Source: an uncultured delta proteobacterium | GTDB lineage: Bacteria > Myxococcota_A > Polyangia > Polyangiales > Ga0077539 | DNA length: 6,894 nt | Assembly (NCBI GenBank): GCA_903860995.1 | Contig: CAIOSS010000675.1 | Location: 1 to 6,894 of the forward strand | Direction: 5' to 3' | Notes under the pieces: generated by a model | What the model was told of the DNA's origin: nothing | Database searches by the model: none | Seen by the model: the letters and a program-made list of their open reading frames with translations, nothing else | Program-made: the position numbers and the translations under genes | In this document: positions 1-6,894 of the stretch, in pieces | Layout of the letters: the number at the start of each line of letters is the position of its first letter | Position numbering within the stretch: position 1 is the first letter of the stretch

Positions 1-461
1 AGTTCCTCGGTGCGCTGGAGCAGGGGCCCGACCCGGATGTGCGCATCTGGCTGGTCGAGGCGCTCTCGGCCTCGGGCCTGGCCGACCCGCGGGTGGAGCT
101 CGACCGCGCCGAGCGGGACGGCGCCGCGCAGGAGGACGTGCTGCTCTGGCGGGCCGTGCTGGCCGAGCGCGACGGCCGGGTGGACGACGCGATGACGGCA
201 GCGCGGGCGTGCCTCCGCTCGGAGGGCTCGCGCTGCGCGCGGGCGCTGGTGGTGCTGGGCGACCTCGCGCGGCGGCGCGGCGACCGGTCGTGCGCGCGGC
301 GCTATTACGAGACCTTCCTCACCTGCGGGCCCCCCGCACGCGACCGTTATGCCCGCTGGATCGACGGCGCCGTCACCGGGCGCATCGCGGCAATGGCGCG
401 GGAGCCCTTGTCACCGCCGGTCGATGCCGACACTCTGCGCCCCGACGGAGGAACCCGATGA
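1..461 (+). CDS. TPR-like protein, 3' end only (5' end outside window)
   Basis: The frame is open from position 3, with no stop and no convincing start, so this is the C-terminal part (about 152 residues) of a longer protein. A GTG at 39 lies in frame but has no ribosome binding site, and coding sequence continues upstream of it. The visible part is alpha-helical and rich in Ala, Arg and Leu. It shows two TPR-like helix pairs: one around DVLLWRAVLAERDGRVDDA, the next around ALVVLGDLARRRGDRSCA followed by RRYYETFL. The last roughly 35 residues are Pro/Asp-rich and probably disordered. TPR arrays serve as protein-interaction scaffolds; no partner can be named from this fragment. Its TGA (459-461) overlaps the ATG of the next gene (458) as ATGA, so the two are almost certainly co-transcribed and translationally coupled. 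The link to a catabolic dehydrogenase is unexpected. The TPR call is by pattern only; the full gene is needed. Confidence 0.7.
   Translation, partial: FLGALEQGPDPDVRIWLVEALSASGLADPRVELDRAERDGAAQEDVLLWRAVLAERDGRVDDAMTAARACLRSEGSRCARALVVLGDLARRRGDRSCARRYYETFLTCGPPARDRYARWIDGAVTGRIAAMAREPLSPPVDADTLRPDGGTR
447..451 (+). promoter_or_regulatory. Strong Shine-Dalgarno for the lysine dehydrogenase-like gene
   Basis: GGAGG lies 6 nt before the ATG at 458, inside the last codons of the TPR-like gene. It fixes the start at 458, although the same frame stays open upstream to 209, and shows that this gene is translated from a leadered mRNA, unlike its downstream neighbour. Confidence 0.85.
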
Positions 462-1615
462 CGACGAACGTTCTGGCAGTGCTCGGCGCAGGGATGCAGG
501 GCACCGCGGCAGCCTACGACATGGCCCGCTTCGGCGCCGCGGCGGTGCGGCTCTTCGATCACGACGGCGCCCGCGCGGCGGCCGGCGCCGATCGCATCAA
601 CGCCCTGCTGGGCCGCTCGGTGGTGACAGGCGCGGCGCTCGACGCCCGCGACGGCCGGGCGGTGACCCGCGCGCTGGAGGGCGTCGCGGCGACCCTCTCC
701 GGGCTGCCGTACTACCTCAACCTCGGCGCGGCGAAGGCGGCCATCGCGGCGGGCAGCTCCTTCGGCGACCTCGGCGGCAACACCGACGTGGTGTGGTCGG
801 AGCTCGCGCTGCACGGCGAGGCCGAGGCGAGGGGGGTGAGCGTGGTGCCCGACCTCGGGCTCGCGCCGGGGATGGGCAACACCCTCGCGGCCTGCGCGAT
901 GGGGCGGGTGCGGGGCGCTCGCCGGGTGAGCGTGCGCTGCGGGGGCCTGCCGCAGGTGCCGCGTCCGCCGCTCGACTACAAGCTGGTGTTCTCCGTCGAG
1001 GGGCTCACCAACGAGTACTTCGGCCAGGCGGTGTTCCTGCGCGACGGGCGGCGGGTGGAGGTCGACACCTTCGACGAGCTCGAGGCCGTCGCGTGGCCGG
1101 GGATGCCCCCGCTCGAGGCCTTCACCACCTCGGGCGGCACCTCCACCTGCCCGTGGACCTTCGAGGGCCGGCTGGAGTCCTACGACTACAAGACCATCCG
1201 CTACGAGGGTCACTTCGCGAAGGTGAAGCTGCTCAAGGACCTCGGCCTGCTCGACCTCGCCCCCATCGACGTGCTGGGCGCGAAGGTGGTGCCGCGCGAG
1301 GTGTTCCACTCGCTGGCGCGGGCGAGGCTGGCCTTCCCGGGCGACCGCGACCTGGTGCTGCTCCGGGTCACCTGCGAGGGCGCCGACGAGACCCTCACGC
1401 TCTCGCTCCGCGACGACCACGACGAGGCGACGGGCTTCACCGCGATGGAGCGCACCACCGCCTTCCCGGCGTCCATCGTGTGCCTGATGATGGCCGCCGG
1501 CGAGGTGTCCCCCGGGGCGCACCGGCTGGAGTCCGCGGTCGAGCCCGAGCGCTTCCTCGCGGCCCTCTCGCAGCGCGGGTTCACGCTCGTCGAGGAGCGC
1601 GTCGCGCGGGCTTGA
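458..1615 (+). CDS. Lysine 6-dehydrogenase-like / saccharopine dehydrogenase family oxidoreductase
   Basis: This 385-residue protein is close to the usual length of bacterial L-lysine 6-dehydrogenases, which oxidise the lysine epsilon-amino group with NAD to give allysine (cyclising to piperideine-6-carboxylate) and ammonia. A Rossmann motif GAGMQG sits at residues 10-15. An acidic residue, Asp34, ends the second strand, which favours NAD over NADP. Blocks matching what I recall of the Geobacillus enzyme are GDLGGNTD (103-110), PDLGLAPGM (131-139), a GGLPQVPRPPLDY region (162-174), LEAFTTSGGTST (219-230), YKTIRYEGH (244-252) and TAMERTTAF (328-336). The saccharopine dehydrogenase C-terminal domain fills the second half. 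The start is fixed by GGAGG at 447 and the ATGA overlap with the gene before it. No signal peptide is visible, so it is cytoplasmic. The next gene encodes an aldehyde dehydrogenase that could oxidise the semialdehyde. Family membership is secure; lysine as substrate is inferred, and other saccharopine dehydrogenase-like activities remain possible. Confidence 0.88.
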   Translation: MTTNVLAVLGAGMQGTAAAYDMARFGAAAVRLFDHDGARAAAGADRINALLGRSVVTGAALDARDGRAVTRALEGVAATLSGLPYYLNLGAAKAAIAAGSSFGDLGGNTDVVWSELALHGEAEARGVSVVPDLGLAPGMGNTLAACAMGRVRGARRVSVRCGGLPQVPRPPLDYKLVFSVEGLTNEYFGQAVFLRDGRRVEVDTFDELEAVAWPGMPPLEAFTTSGGTSTCPWTFEGRLESYDYKTIRYEGHFAKVKLLKDLGLLDLAPIDVLGAKVVPREVFHSLARARLAFPGDRDLVLLRVTCEGADETLTLSLRDDHDEATGFTAMERTTAFPASIVCLMMAAGEVSPGAHRLESAVEPERFLAALSQRGFTLVEERVARA

Positions 1616-1640
1616 GCCCACCCGGCGACTGGCCTACGGT
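1612..1640 (+). promoter_or_regulatory. Candidate housekeeping promoter for a leaderless aldehyde dehydrogenase mRNA
   Basis: A -35-like TTGAGC (1612-1617) and a -10-like TACGGT (1635-1640) are separated by exactly 17 nt. The -35 overlaps the TGA of the upstream gene. Only 8 nt (1641-1648) separate the -10 box from the ATG at 1649, so RNA would start at or within a base or two of the start codon. There is no purine-rich Shine-Dalgarno before that ATG, as a leaderless transcript would predict. The same layout appears on the other strand before the gene starting at 4057. Seen by eye; no transcript data. Confidence 0.6.
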
Positions 1641-1648
1641 CCGCCGCC

Positions 1649-3220
<1,572 letters not shown>

Positions 3221-3253
3221 TTCGGGGCGGGGTAATGCCCGAGAAGGGCGAGT

Positions 3254-3257
3254 GGAG
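3254..3257 (+). promoter_or_regulatory. Shine-Dalgarno favouring the start at 3268
   Basis: GGAG ends 10 nt before the ATG at 3268, a slightly long but usable spacing. The in-frame ATG at 3235 is preceded only by a G-rich run without a clear motif, so 3268 is preferred. Confidence 0.45.
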
Positions 3258-3267
3258 CGAAGCGAAC

Positions 3268-3429
3268 ATGTCTACCGACCATCACCTGGCGACCGAAGAC
3301 GAAGACTTCCAGCGCATGCGCGCCTACGACAAGAACTGGAACGGGGCGAAGTTCATCGGCGTCCTGGTGGGCACCCTCGCCGTCGCGCTGACGATCATCT
3401 ACGGGCTCTCCAGCATCGGCTCCGGCTGA
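3268..3429 (+). CDS. Small single-pass membrane protein, function unknown
   Basis: The gene encodes 53 residues. The first 27 or so are polar and acidic (MSTDHHLATEDEDFQRMRAY). One hydrophobic helix follows at about residues 28-47 (starting KFIGVLVGTLAV), with a short Gly/Ser tail. Third codon positions are nearly all G or C, as in the neighbouring genes, which supports real coding. It starts 47 nt after the aldehyde dehydrogenase stop and could share that transcript. An alternative ATG at 3235 would add 11 residues. The charge pattern, with a Lys just before the helix and an acidic N-terminus, does not give a clear orientation. Its last 35 bp overlap, on the opposite strand, the 3' end of the gene at 3395-4057. 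I do not recognise a family. Size and layout are compatible with a small subunit or regulator of a membrane complex, but nothing in the sequence identifies one. Confidence 0.65.
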   Translation: MSTDHHLATEDEDFQRMRAYDKNWNGAKFIGVLVGTLAVALTIIYGLSSIGSG

Positions 3430-4057
3430 TCGCCGCGAGCGCCAGAAGTACACCGCTCAGCCCCGAGCCCGCTGCGGTCGCGCCCATCGGCGCGGCGCCG
3501 CACCCCAGCGCCCGTCGACGCCGCGGCGCATCGCGGCGCGCGATCGGCGTCGGGGTGGCCGGGGGAGCGGGCGTGAGCAGGGGCGAGGGCGCCTGTTCGG
3601 CCGCGAGGCGGGTGATGTCGATCGATCCATGGTCGCTGCAGGACTGCGACCAGAACTCCCCGGAGAGCCGGGTCTCGCTGACCCTCCGCAGGTCGTAGCG
3701 ATCGGCGAGGCAGAGCCGCCACCCGACGGCGGGGTGGTTCTCCATCATGGCGGTGTCGTGCAACACCAGCCGATGCCGCGCGTCGAGCCAGCGCCCGAGG
3801 AAGGCCCGGCGGTTCCAGCCGCTCTCCAGGGAGGTCCAGAGGAAGACGCCGGTGACGTCGTCGCCGGTGGTGCAGAGCTGGAGCGTGGCCTCGGCCGTCG
3901 GGTCGTTGCCCGCGATGTGCCCGCGCCACAGCTCGCACTGGGGCAGCGCCTCGAGCGGGGGAGGGCGCCGCGGGTCGCGCAGCTGCACCGTCCCCTGGGC
4001 CTGCGCGAGGGCCGACGACAGCAGCAGAGAGGCCAGCAGAGAGCGCAGGCGGTGCAC
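3395..4057 (-). CDS. Secreted Cys-containing protein with MYXO-CTERM-like tail, function unknown
   Basis: With a GTG start at 4057 the product is 220 residues. A clean signal peptide opens it: HRLR, a Leu/Ala-rich core, then ALAQAQ at about residues 16-21. The mature domain (about 40-150) looks beta-rich, with a repeating pattern of short hydrophobic stretches and turns: WRGHIAG, VTGVFLWTSLESGW, RLVLHD, GWRLCLADRYDL, LSGEFWSQSC. Four cysteines (41, 62, 116, 140) could form two disulfides in the periplasm or outside. The shape recalls small beta-barrel ligand binders, but I cannot assign a family. A Pro/Thr then Arg-rich linker (155-183) leads to a MYXO-CTERM-like tail. An in-frame ATG at 4108, 8 nt after the LysM gene stop, would add 17 residues in front of the signal peptide. 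It lacks a Shine-Dalgarno, and the candidate -10 box lies downstream of it, so GTG at 4057 is preferred. The 3' end overlaps the convergent small membrane gene. Confidence 0.72.
   Translation of the reverse strand: MHRLRSLLASLLLSSALAQAQGTVQLRDPRRPPPLEALPQCELWRGHIAGNDPTAEATLQLCTTGDDVTGVFLWTSLESGWNRRAFLGRWLDARHRLVLHDTAMMENHPAVGWRLCLADRYDLRRVSETRLSGEFWSQSCSDHGSIDITRLAAEQAPSPLLTPAPPATPTPIARRDAPRRRRALGCGAAPMGATAAGSGLSGVLLALAAISRSRCWRARR
3398..3505 (-). other. MYXO-CTERM-like C-terminal sorting signal
   Basis: Residues 185-220 of the secreted protein begin with a Gly-Cys pair (Cys186, codon at 3500-3502). A small-residue stretch (GAAPMGATAAGSG), a hydrophobic segment (LSGVLLALAAI) and a basic end (SRSRCWRARR) follow. 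This order of Cys, transmembrane segment and Arg-rich end is that of MYXO-CTERM signals. In myxobacteria these are thought to be cleaved by myxosortases near the Cys, which is then lipid-modified and leaves the protein on the cell surface. The hydrophobic segment is short, and the basic end carries an extra Cys and Trp, so this is a variant rather than a textbook example. Confidence 0.6.
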
Positions 4058-4064
4058 GGCGGAC

Positions 4065-4094
4065 ACTGTAGCGCCGCGTCGCGCGGGCGCCGAA
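4065..4094 (-). promoter_or_regulatory. Candidate promoter for a leaderless mRNA of the secreted protein
   Basis: On the minus strand a -10-like TACAGT (4070-4065) lies 7 nt before the GTG at 4057. A weaker -35-like TTCGGC (4094-4089) stands 18 nt further upstream. The spacer before the start codon, GTCCGCC, resembles the CCGCCGCC before the aldehyde dehydrogenase ATG. No Shine-Dalgarno precedes the GTG. The -10 and the start spacing are good, the -35 is poor. The site sits in the 59-nt gap after the LysM gene. Confidence 0.5.
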
Positions 4095-4116
4095 GCGCGG
4101 GACCCCATTGGGCGGC

Positions 4117-5058
4117 TCAGTGAGCGGTGTCGGGCCGCGCGGTGGGGGGCGCCGCGCGGAGGGTCTGCTCGGGGGCCGTGCCCCGGGCGAGGCTCAGGGC
4201 GTCGAGCACCTTCGGCGGCGTGGTGCGTGGGTCGGGCGTGAAGCCCGGCTCCAGGCGCAGCAGGTCGCGGAAGGCATCGGCGGCGAGGTCGCGGCGGTCG
4301 AGGGCGGCGTAGGCCTCGGCGAGCTGGCGAAGCACCACCACGCGCTGCGGGCTGGCGAGGTCGTCGAGCCCGAGCAGCCGCGCGCCGAGGGCCACGGCCT
4401 CGACGTACAGCCCGCGGGTGACGAGCTGCTCCAGGGTCGGGAGCTCGCGGTCGACCTGGCGCTGCGCCGAGTGGGCGGTGATGAGCGCGGCCTCGGGGCT
4501 GTCGGGCGCCGTGTCGCGGAGCACGAGGTCGGGTAGCGGGAGGATGAGCGTCTGGCCGCGCGCGAGCCGCTGCGACGGCAGCCGGTTGAACTCGGAGATG
4601 AACTGCACCAGCGCGCGGTCGCCGTAGAAGCGCCGCGCGACCTCGAACATGGGCTCCTCGGCGCTGACGATGTAGCGCAGGAGGTACGGCAGGCGGATCA
4701 CCGCCCCGACGCTGGGCGGCACGTTGAAGGCCCCGCCGTTGATGCGCGCGAGGTACGGCCCGCGGCCCGCGTCGCCGAGGTGGCGCGTGGCGAGGCGCTC
4801 CCAGGTCTCGCCCGCGGCCACGCGGTGATACCCGACGCTGGGGATCGTGAGGTGCACCCCGGTCGGCACCGAGGGCGTCGCCTGGAGGTGGAGGAAGTTC
4901 GCCGCGACCACGACGGGCTCGAGCGACGCGTTGCCGTAGTAGCGCTCGGCGATGGCGGCGAAGGTCTCGCCGCGGGTGAACACATGGGTGACGTCGGCCC
5001 GCGCTGCGGACGCGGCGAGGCTGACGGCCAGGGCGAGGGCGAGGCGGCTAGGGCGCAT
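4117..5058 (-). CDS. Secreted triple-LysM protein with C-terminal TPR region
   Basis: This 313-residue protein starts with a signal peptide (MRPSRLALALAVSLAASAARA, cleavage probable after Ala21). Three diverged LysM modules follow: residues 24-73 (HVFTRGETFAAIAERYYG...VHLTIPS), 78-124 (HRVAAGETWERLATRHLGD...VIRLP) and 128-175 (RYIVSAEEPMFEVARRFYGD...LILPLPD). LysM binds GlcNAc-containing glycans, here presumably peptidoglycan in the periplasm. After a linker with many charged residues, a TPR-like helical stretch (about 216-290) contains LRQLAEAYAALDRRDLAADAFRDLLRLEPGF and ends with the PPKVLDAL segment. This suggests a wall-anchored scaffold that holds another protein. No catalytic domain is visible. 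The start is fixed by GGAG at 5066-5069 and overlaps the end of the kinase gene by 11 bp, so the two are translationally coupled. The third LysM begins with AEEP instead of the usual GET/GDT and may bind poorly. The LysM call is firm, the TPR call fairly good. Confidence 0.88.
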   Translation of the reverse strand: MRPSRLALALAVSLAASAARADVTHVFTRGETFAAIAERYYGNASLEPVVVAANFLHLQATPSVPTGVHLTIPSVGYHRVAAGETWERLATRHLGDAGRGPYLARINGGAFNVPPSVGAVIRLPYLLRYIVSAEEPMFEVARRFYGDRALVQFISEFNRLPSQRLARGQTLILPLPDLVLRDTAPDSPEAALITAHSAQRQVDRELPTLEQLVTRGLYVEAVALGARLLGLDDLASPQRVVVLRQLAEAYAALDRRDLAADAFRDLLRLEPGFTPDPRTTPPKVLDALSLARGTAPEQTLRAAPPTARPDTAH

Positions 5059-6421
5059 CGGCGGTCTCCGACGGGCGCGGGCGCAGGTCGACGTCGATCC
5101 AGACGGTCTGGCCCGAGCTCACCTGCACGGCGCGGTCTTCGGTGACGAAGCCCGGGTTCCGCAGGCGGATGAAGTGCTGCCCCGGCGCGAGCGGGATGGC
5201 CCGGCTCATGGGCGTGGTGTCGACCGCGGTGCCGTCGACGAGCACCTCGGCCCACGGGCGCGCGAGCACGCGCAGCAGCCCGACGCCCGCGGCGCCGGCG
5301 GGGCGGGGACCGATGGAGGCCGTCGGGTCCTGCTCGCGGCCGCGAGAGAGCTCGAGGGCGGTGAGGGAGCCGAGCGCGAGCGCCACCGCGGCGAGCTGCC
5401 CGGCCACCACCTGGCGCATGGGGTGGTACTTCGGCGGCGCCTTCGACCACGCGGCCGCCATGGGGCCGAGCGCGTCGCGCACCTCGCGCTCGTCGATGAG
5501 CCCGCACTCGCGCAGGTAGCCCACCAGGCGGGCCTCGTGGGAGATCACCCCGCGGCGCGCGAGGTGCTCGTTGAGGTCGTCGCAGAGGCTGCCGGTGCTG
5601 GGGTAGCGGTACCTGGGGTTCTTCTCGAGGCAGCGCGCGAGGATGCGCTCCAGGGTGGTGGGCACCTCCGGGCGCAGCCGCCGCGGGGACACATAGCGGT
5701 CGAGGCGGATCTTCTGCATCACCGTGCGCCCCGGGTCTTCCTCGAAGGGGCGGCGGCCGGTGAGGGCCTCGTAGAGCACGATGCCGAAGGAGAAGATGTC
5801 CGAGCGGAAGTCCATCCGGTCGCCGAGCACCTGCTCGGGGGACATGTACGCGGGCGTGCCGACCACGCCGAGGCGGTCGTCGGCGGACTCGTTGACGTCG
5901 CGGGCGAGGCCGAAGTCCGCGAGCTTCACCTCGCCGCGGCGGGAGATGAGCACGTTGCCGGGCTTCAGGTCGCGGTGCACGATGCCGCGCAGGTGGGCGT
6001 ACTCGAGGGCGCGCGCGACCTTGAGCGCGATGATGGCCGCGACGTCGGCGGCGAGCACCGTGCGGGGCGCCCGCAGCGCGGCGAGCGTCGGGCCCTCGAT
6101 GAGCTCCATCACCAGGAAGGGCCGGCCGTCGTCGGTGCGGCCGACGTCGATGATCTGCGGGATGTTCTGGTGGGCGAGGGAGGCGAGCAGGGCGCCCTCG
6201 CGCTCGAAGCGCCGTCCGAGCGGGGACGTGGGAGCGACGGAGCCCTTGAGCACCTTCACGGCGACGGCGCGCTCGAGCGATCGCTGCGTGCCGCGGTAGA
6301 CCTCCGAGAGGGTGCCCTCGCCGATGCGCGCGGCGAGGCGCACGCCGTCGGCGCCGAGGCGCAGCGTGGTGTCGCTCAAGGGACCGGGCGCACCGCGATC
6401 GGGGCGCGCGCCCGGGCTCAT
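5048..6421 (-). CDS. Transmembrane Ser/Thr protein kinase (Hanks type) with C-terminal PEGA domain
   Basis: The product has 457 residues. A kinase domain spans about 27-285 with all key elements: Gly loop IGEGTLSEVY (33-42), ATP-anchoring Lys56 in VAVKVLK, probable helix-C Glu75, catalytic loop HRDLKPGN (149-156, RD type), DFG (169-171), and GTPAYMSPEQ (188-197) at the end of the activation segment. It should be an active kinase, using ATP to phosphorylate Ser/Thr. A cytoplasmic linker (about 286-335) precedes one TM helix (about 338-357). A roughly 65-residue PEGA domain (383-447: VLARPWAEVLVDG...TTPMSRAIPLAPGQHFIRLRNPGF) then lies on the periplasmic side. This layout fits an envelope sensor with the kinase inside and the PEGA domain outside. 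The ATG overlaps the stop of the TPR gene before it (ATGA), with a weak GAGG at 6432-6435. The LysM protein encoded just downstream is a natural candidate partner, and autophosphorylation in the activation loop is the probable control. Family and activity are well supported; substrates are unknown. Confidence 0.95.
   Translation of the reverse strand: MSPGARPDRGAPGPLSDTTLRLGADGVRLAARIGEGTLSEVYRGTQRSLERAVAVKVLKGSVAPTSPLGRRFEREGALLASLAHQNIPQIIDVGRTDDGRPFLVMELIEGPTLAALRAPRTVLAADVAAIIALKVARALEYAHLRGIVHRDLKPGNVLISRRGEVKLADFGLARDVNESADDRLGVVGTPAYMSPEQVLGDRMDFRSDIFSFGIVLYEALTGRRPFEEDPGRTVMQKIRLDRYVSPRRLRPEVPTTLERILARCLEKNPRYRYPSTGSLCDDLNEHLARRGVISHEARLVGYLRECGLIDEREVRDALGPMAAAWSKAPPKYHPMRQVVAGQLAAVALALGSLTALELSRGREQDPTASIGPRPAGAAGVGLLRVLARPWAEVLVDGTAVDTTPMSRAIPLAPGQHFIRLRNPGFVTEDRAVQVSSGQTVWIDVDLRPRPSETADAP
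5066..5069 (-). promoter_or_regulatory. Shine-Dalgarno of the LysM gene, inside the kinase gene
   Basis: GGAG on the minus strand lies 7 nt before the ATG at 5058, within the last codons of the kinase gene. It decides the LysM start and supports coupled translation of kinase and LysM protein. Confidence 0.7.
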
Positions 6422-6894
6422 TCGCTACAGGCCTCGCGCGGGAGCCGGCGGACGGCCTCGAGGCGGGCGGGGGCCTGCGTACCGGCGGGGCTGCGCCCGT
6501 GGCGCTCGATGAGCAGCCGGAGGGTGCGCTGCGCCTGGGTGCACATGCGGAGGTTGGTGAAGGCCTCGGCGAGCGTGGCGAGGGCCTCGGGCACGGCGTC
6601 GCCGGTGGGGTAGGCCTGCATGAGCCGGTTGAGCTCCTGCACCGCCGTCGCCGCGCGGTTCTCCGCGAGCTGCGCCCGAGCCACGAGGAGCACGGCGTCG
6701 TCGGCCAGGGGGTCGGCCGCCGCGCGGGTCACGAGGGCCTGCGCGAGGAAGCGCGCGCGGGGATAGTCCCGCCCGTCGAAGGCCTGGCGCGCCATGGCCA
6801 GCAGCGCGGTGTTGTCGGCCGGCACCTGCGACGGGTCGACCATCGGGGCGATGCCGAGGCGCCGCTCGACGGCCTCGACGCGGGTCGCGACCTG
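6418..6894 (-). CDS. YbgF/CpoB-like TPR protein, 5' end outside window
   Basis: The reading frame is open to the window edge, giving 158 visible residues. An ATG at 6843 exists, but coding sequence plainly continues upstream: QVATRVEAVERRLGIAP looks like the end of a coiled coil. Three TPR-like units follow: ALLAMARQAFDGRDYPRARF, AVLLVARAQLAENRAATA then NRLMQAYPTGD, and PEALATLAEAFTNLRMCTQA then LRLLIERHGRSP. A coiled coil followed by three TPRs with YP(T/S)GD-type turns is the plan of YbgF/CpoB, periplasmic partners of the Tol-Pal system that coordinate outer-membrane constriction and peptidoglycan synthesis. The match is in organisation rather than in any diagnostic residue. The signal peptide, if there is one, lies outside. 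The stop overlaps the kinase ATG (ATGA), so this gene is the upstream member of the kinase-LysM operon seen here. Another TPR lipoprotein or scaffold remains possible. Confidence 0.75.
   Translation of the reverse strand, partial: QVATRVEAVERRLGIAPMVDPSQVPADNTALLAMARQAFDGRDYPRARFLAQALVTRAAADPLADDAVLLVARAQLAENRAATAVQELNRLMQAYPTGDAVPEALATLAEAFTNLRMCTQAQRTLRLLIERHGRSPAGTQAPARLEAVRRLPREACSE

Noticed and set aside
3233..3238. TAATGC as a -10 box for the small membrane gene
   Set aside because: No acceptable -35 lies 16-18 nt upstream; TTGATT at 3217 is only 10 nt away. Transcription from the aldehyde dehydrogenase operon is simpler.
3237..3249. A GCCC/GGGC hairpin after the aldehyde dehydrogenase as a terminator
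   Set aside because: The stem has only 4 bp and no T-run follows; such short inverted repeats are expected by chance at this GC content.
3399..3938. An alternative minus-strand frame across the secreted-protein gene
   Set aside because: It is Arg/His/Pro-rich without a signal peptide or fold pattern. The competing frame has a signal peptide, paired cysteines and a sorting tail.
4952..6613. A 553-codon plus-strand frame opposite the kinase gene
   Set aside because: The composition (Ala, Arg, Gly, His, Glu, Val) is that of an antisense shadow, while the opposite strand encodes a complete kinase with all its motifs.

Overview
The window is chromosomal DNA of very high GC content, with coding sequences dominated by codons ending in G or C. 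It most probably comes from a myxobacterium of the Sorangium/Polyangium/Sandaracinus breadth. The clues are an 'eukaryotic-like' Ser/Thr kinase with a PEGA tail, many TPR and LysM envelope proteins, a MYXO-CTERM-like C-terminal sorting signal, and apparently leaderless genes. This placement is an inference; there is no rRNA or other phylogenetic marker here. I see no mobile elements, tRNAs, rRNAs, CRISPR arrays or large repeats, and the window is almost fully coding.

Left half, plus strand (1-3429). The 3' end of a TPR-like gene overlaps by 4 bp (ATGA) a 385-residue dehydrogenase of the lysine 6-dehydrogenase/saccharopine dehydrogenase type. After 33 nt comes a 523-residue aldehyde dehydrogenase of the BoxD/PaaZ type, which has its own candidate promoter (TTGAGC-N17-TACGGT) placed so that the mRNA would begin at or next to the ATG. 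A 53-residue single-pass membrane protein follows. The two enzymes could form a short lysine-to-2-aminoadipate route, but the aldehyde dehydrogenase family points equally to CoA-linked aromatic catabolism.

Right half, minus strand (6894 down to 3395). Read in the direction of transcription, this side holds a YbgF/CpoB-like TPR protein (5' end outside the window), a Ser/Thr kinase with one TM segment and a C-terminal PEGA domain, a secreted triple-LysM/TPR protein, and a secreted Cys-containing protein of unknown function ending in a MYXO-CTERM-like signal. The first three are joined by ATGA or 11-bp overlaps, so they look like one translationally coupled envelope-signalling operon. The fourth has its own candidate leaderless promoter built like that of the aldehyde dehydrogenase.

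The two halves converge, and the 3' ends of the small membrane gene (plus) and the MYXO-CTERM gene (minus) overlap by 35 bp (3395-3429). The most unusual points are the matched pair of leaderless promoters, the sorting signal encoded opposite the end of another gene, and an Arg in place of the conserved cofactor-binding Lys of the aldehyde dehydrogenase. I found no clearly new multi-gene system. The best candidate for undescribed biology is the kinase-LysM-TPR-sorted protein cluster.
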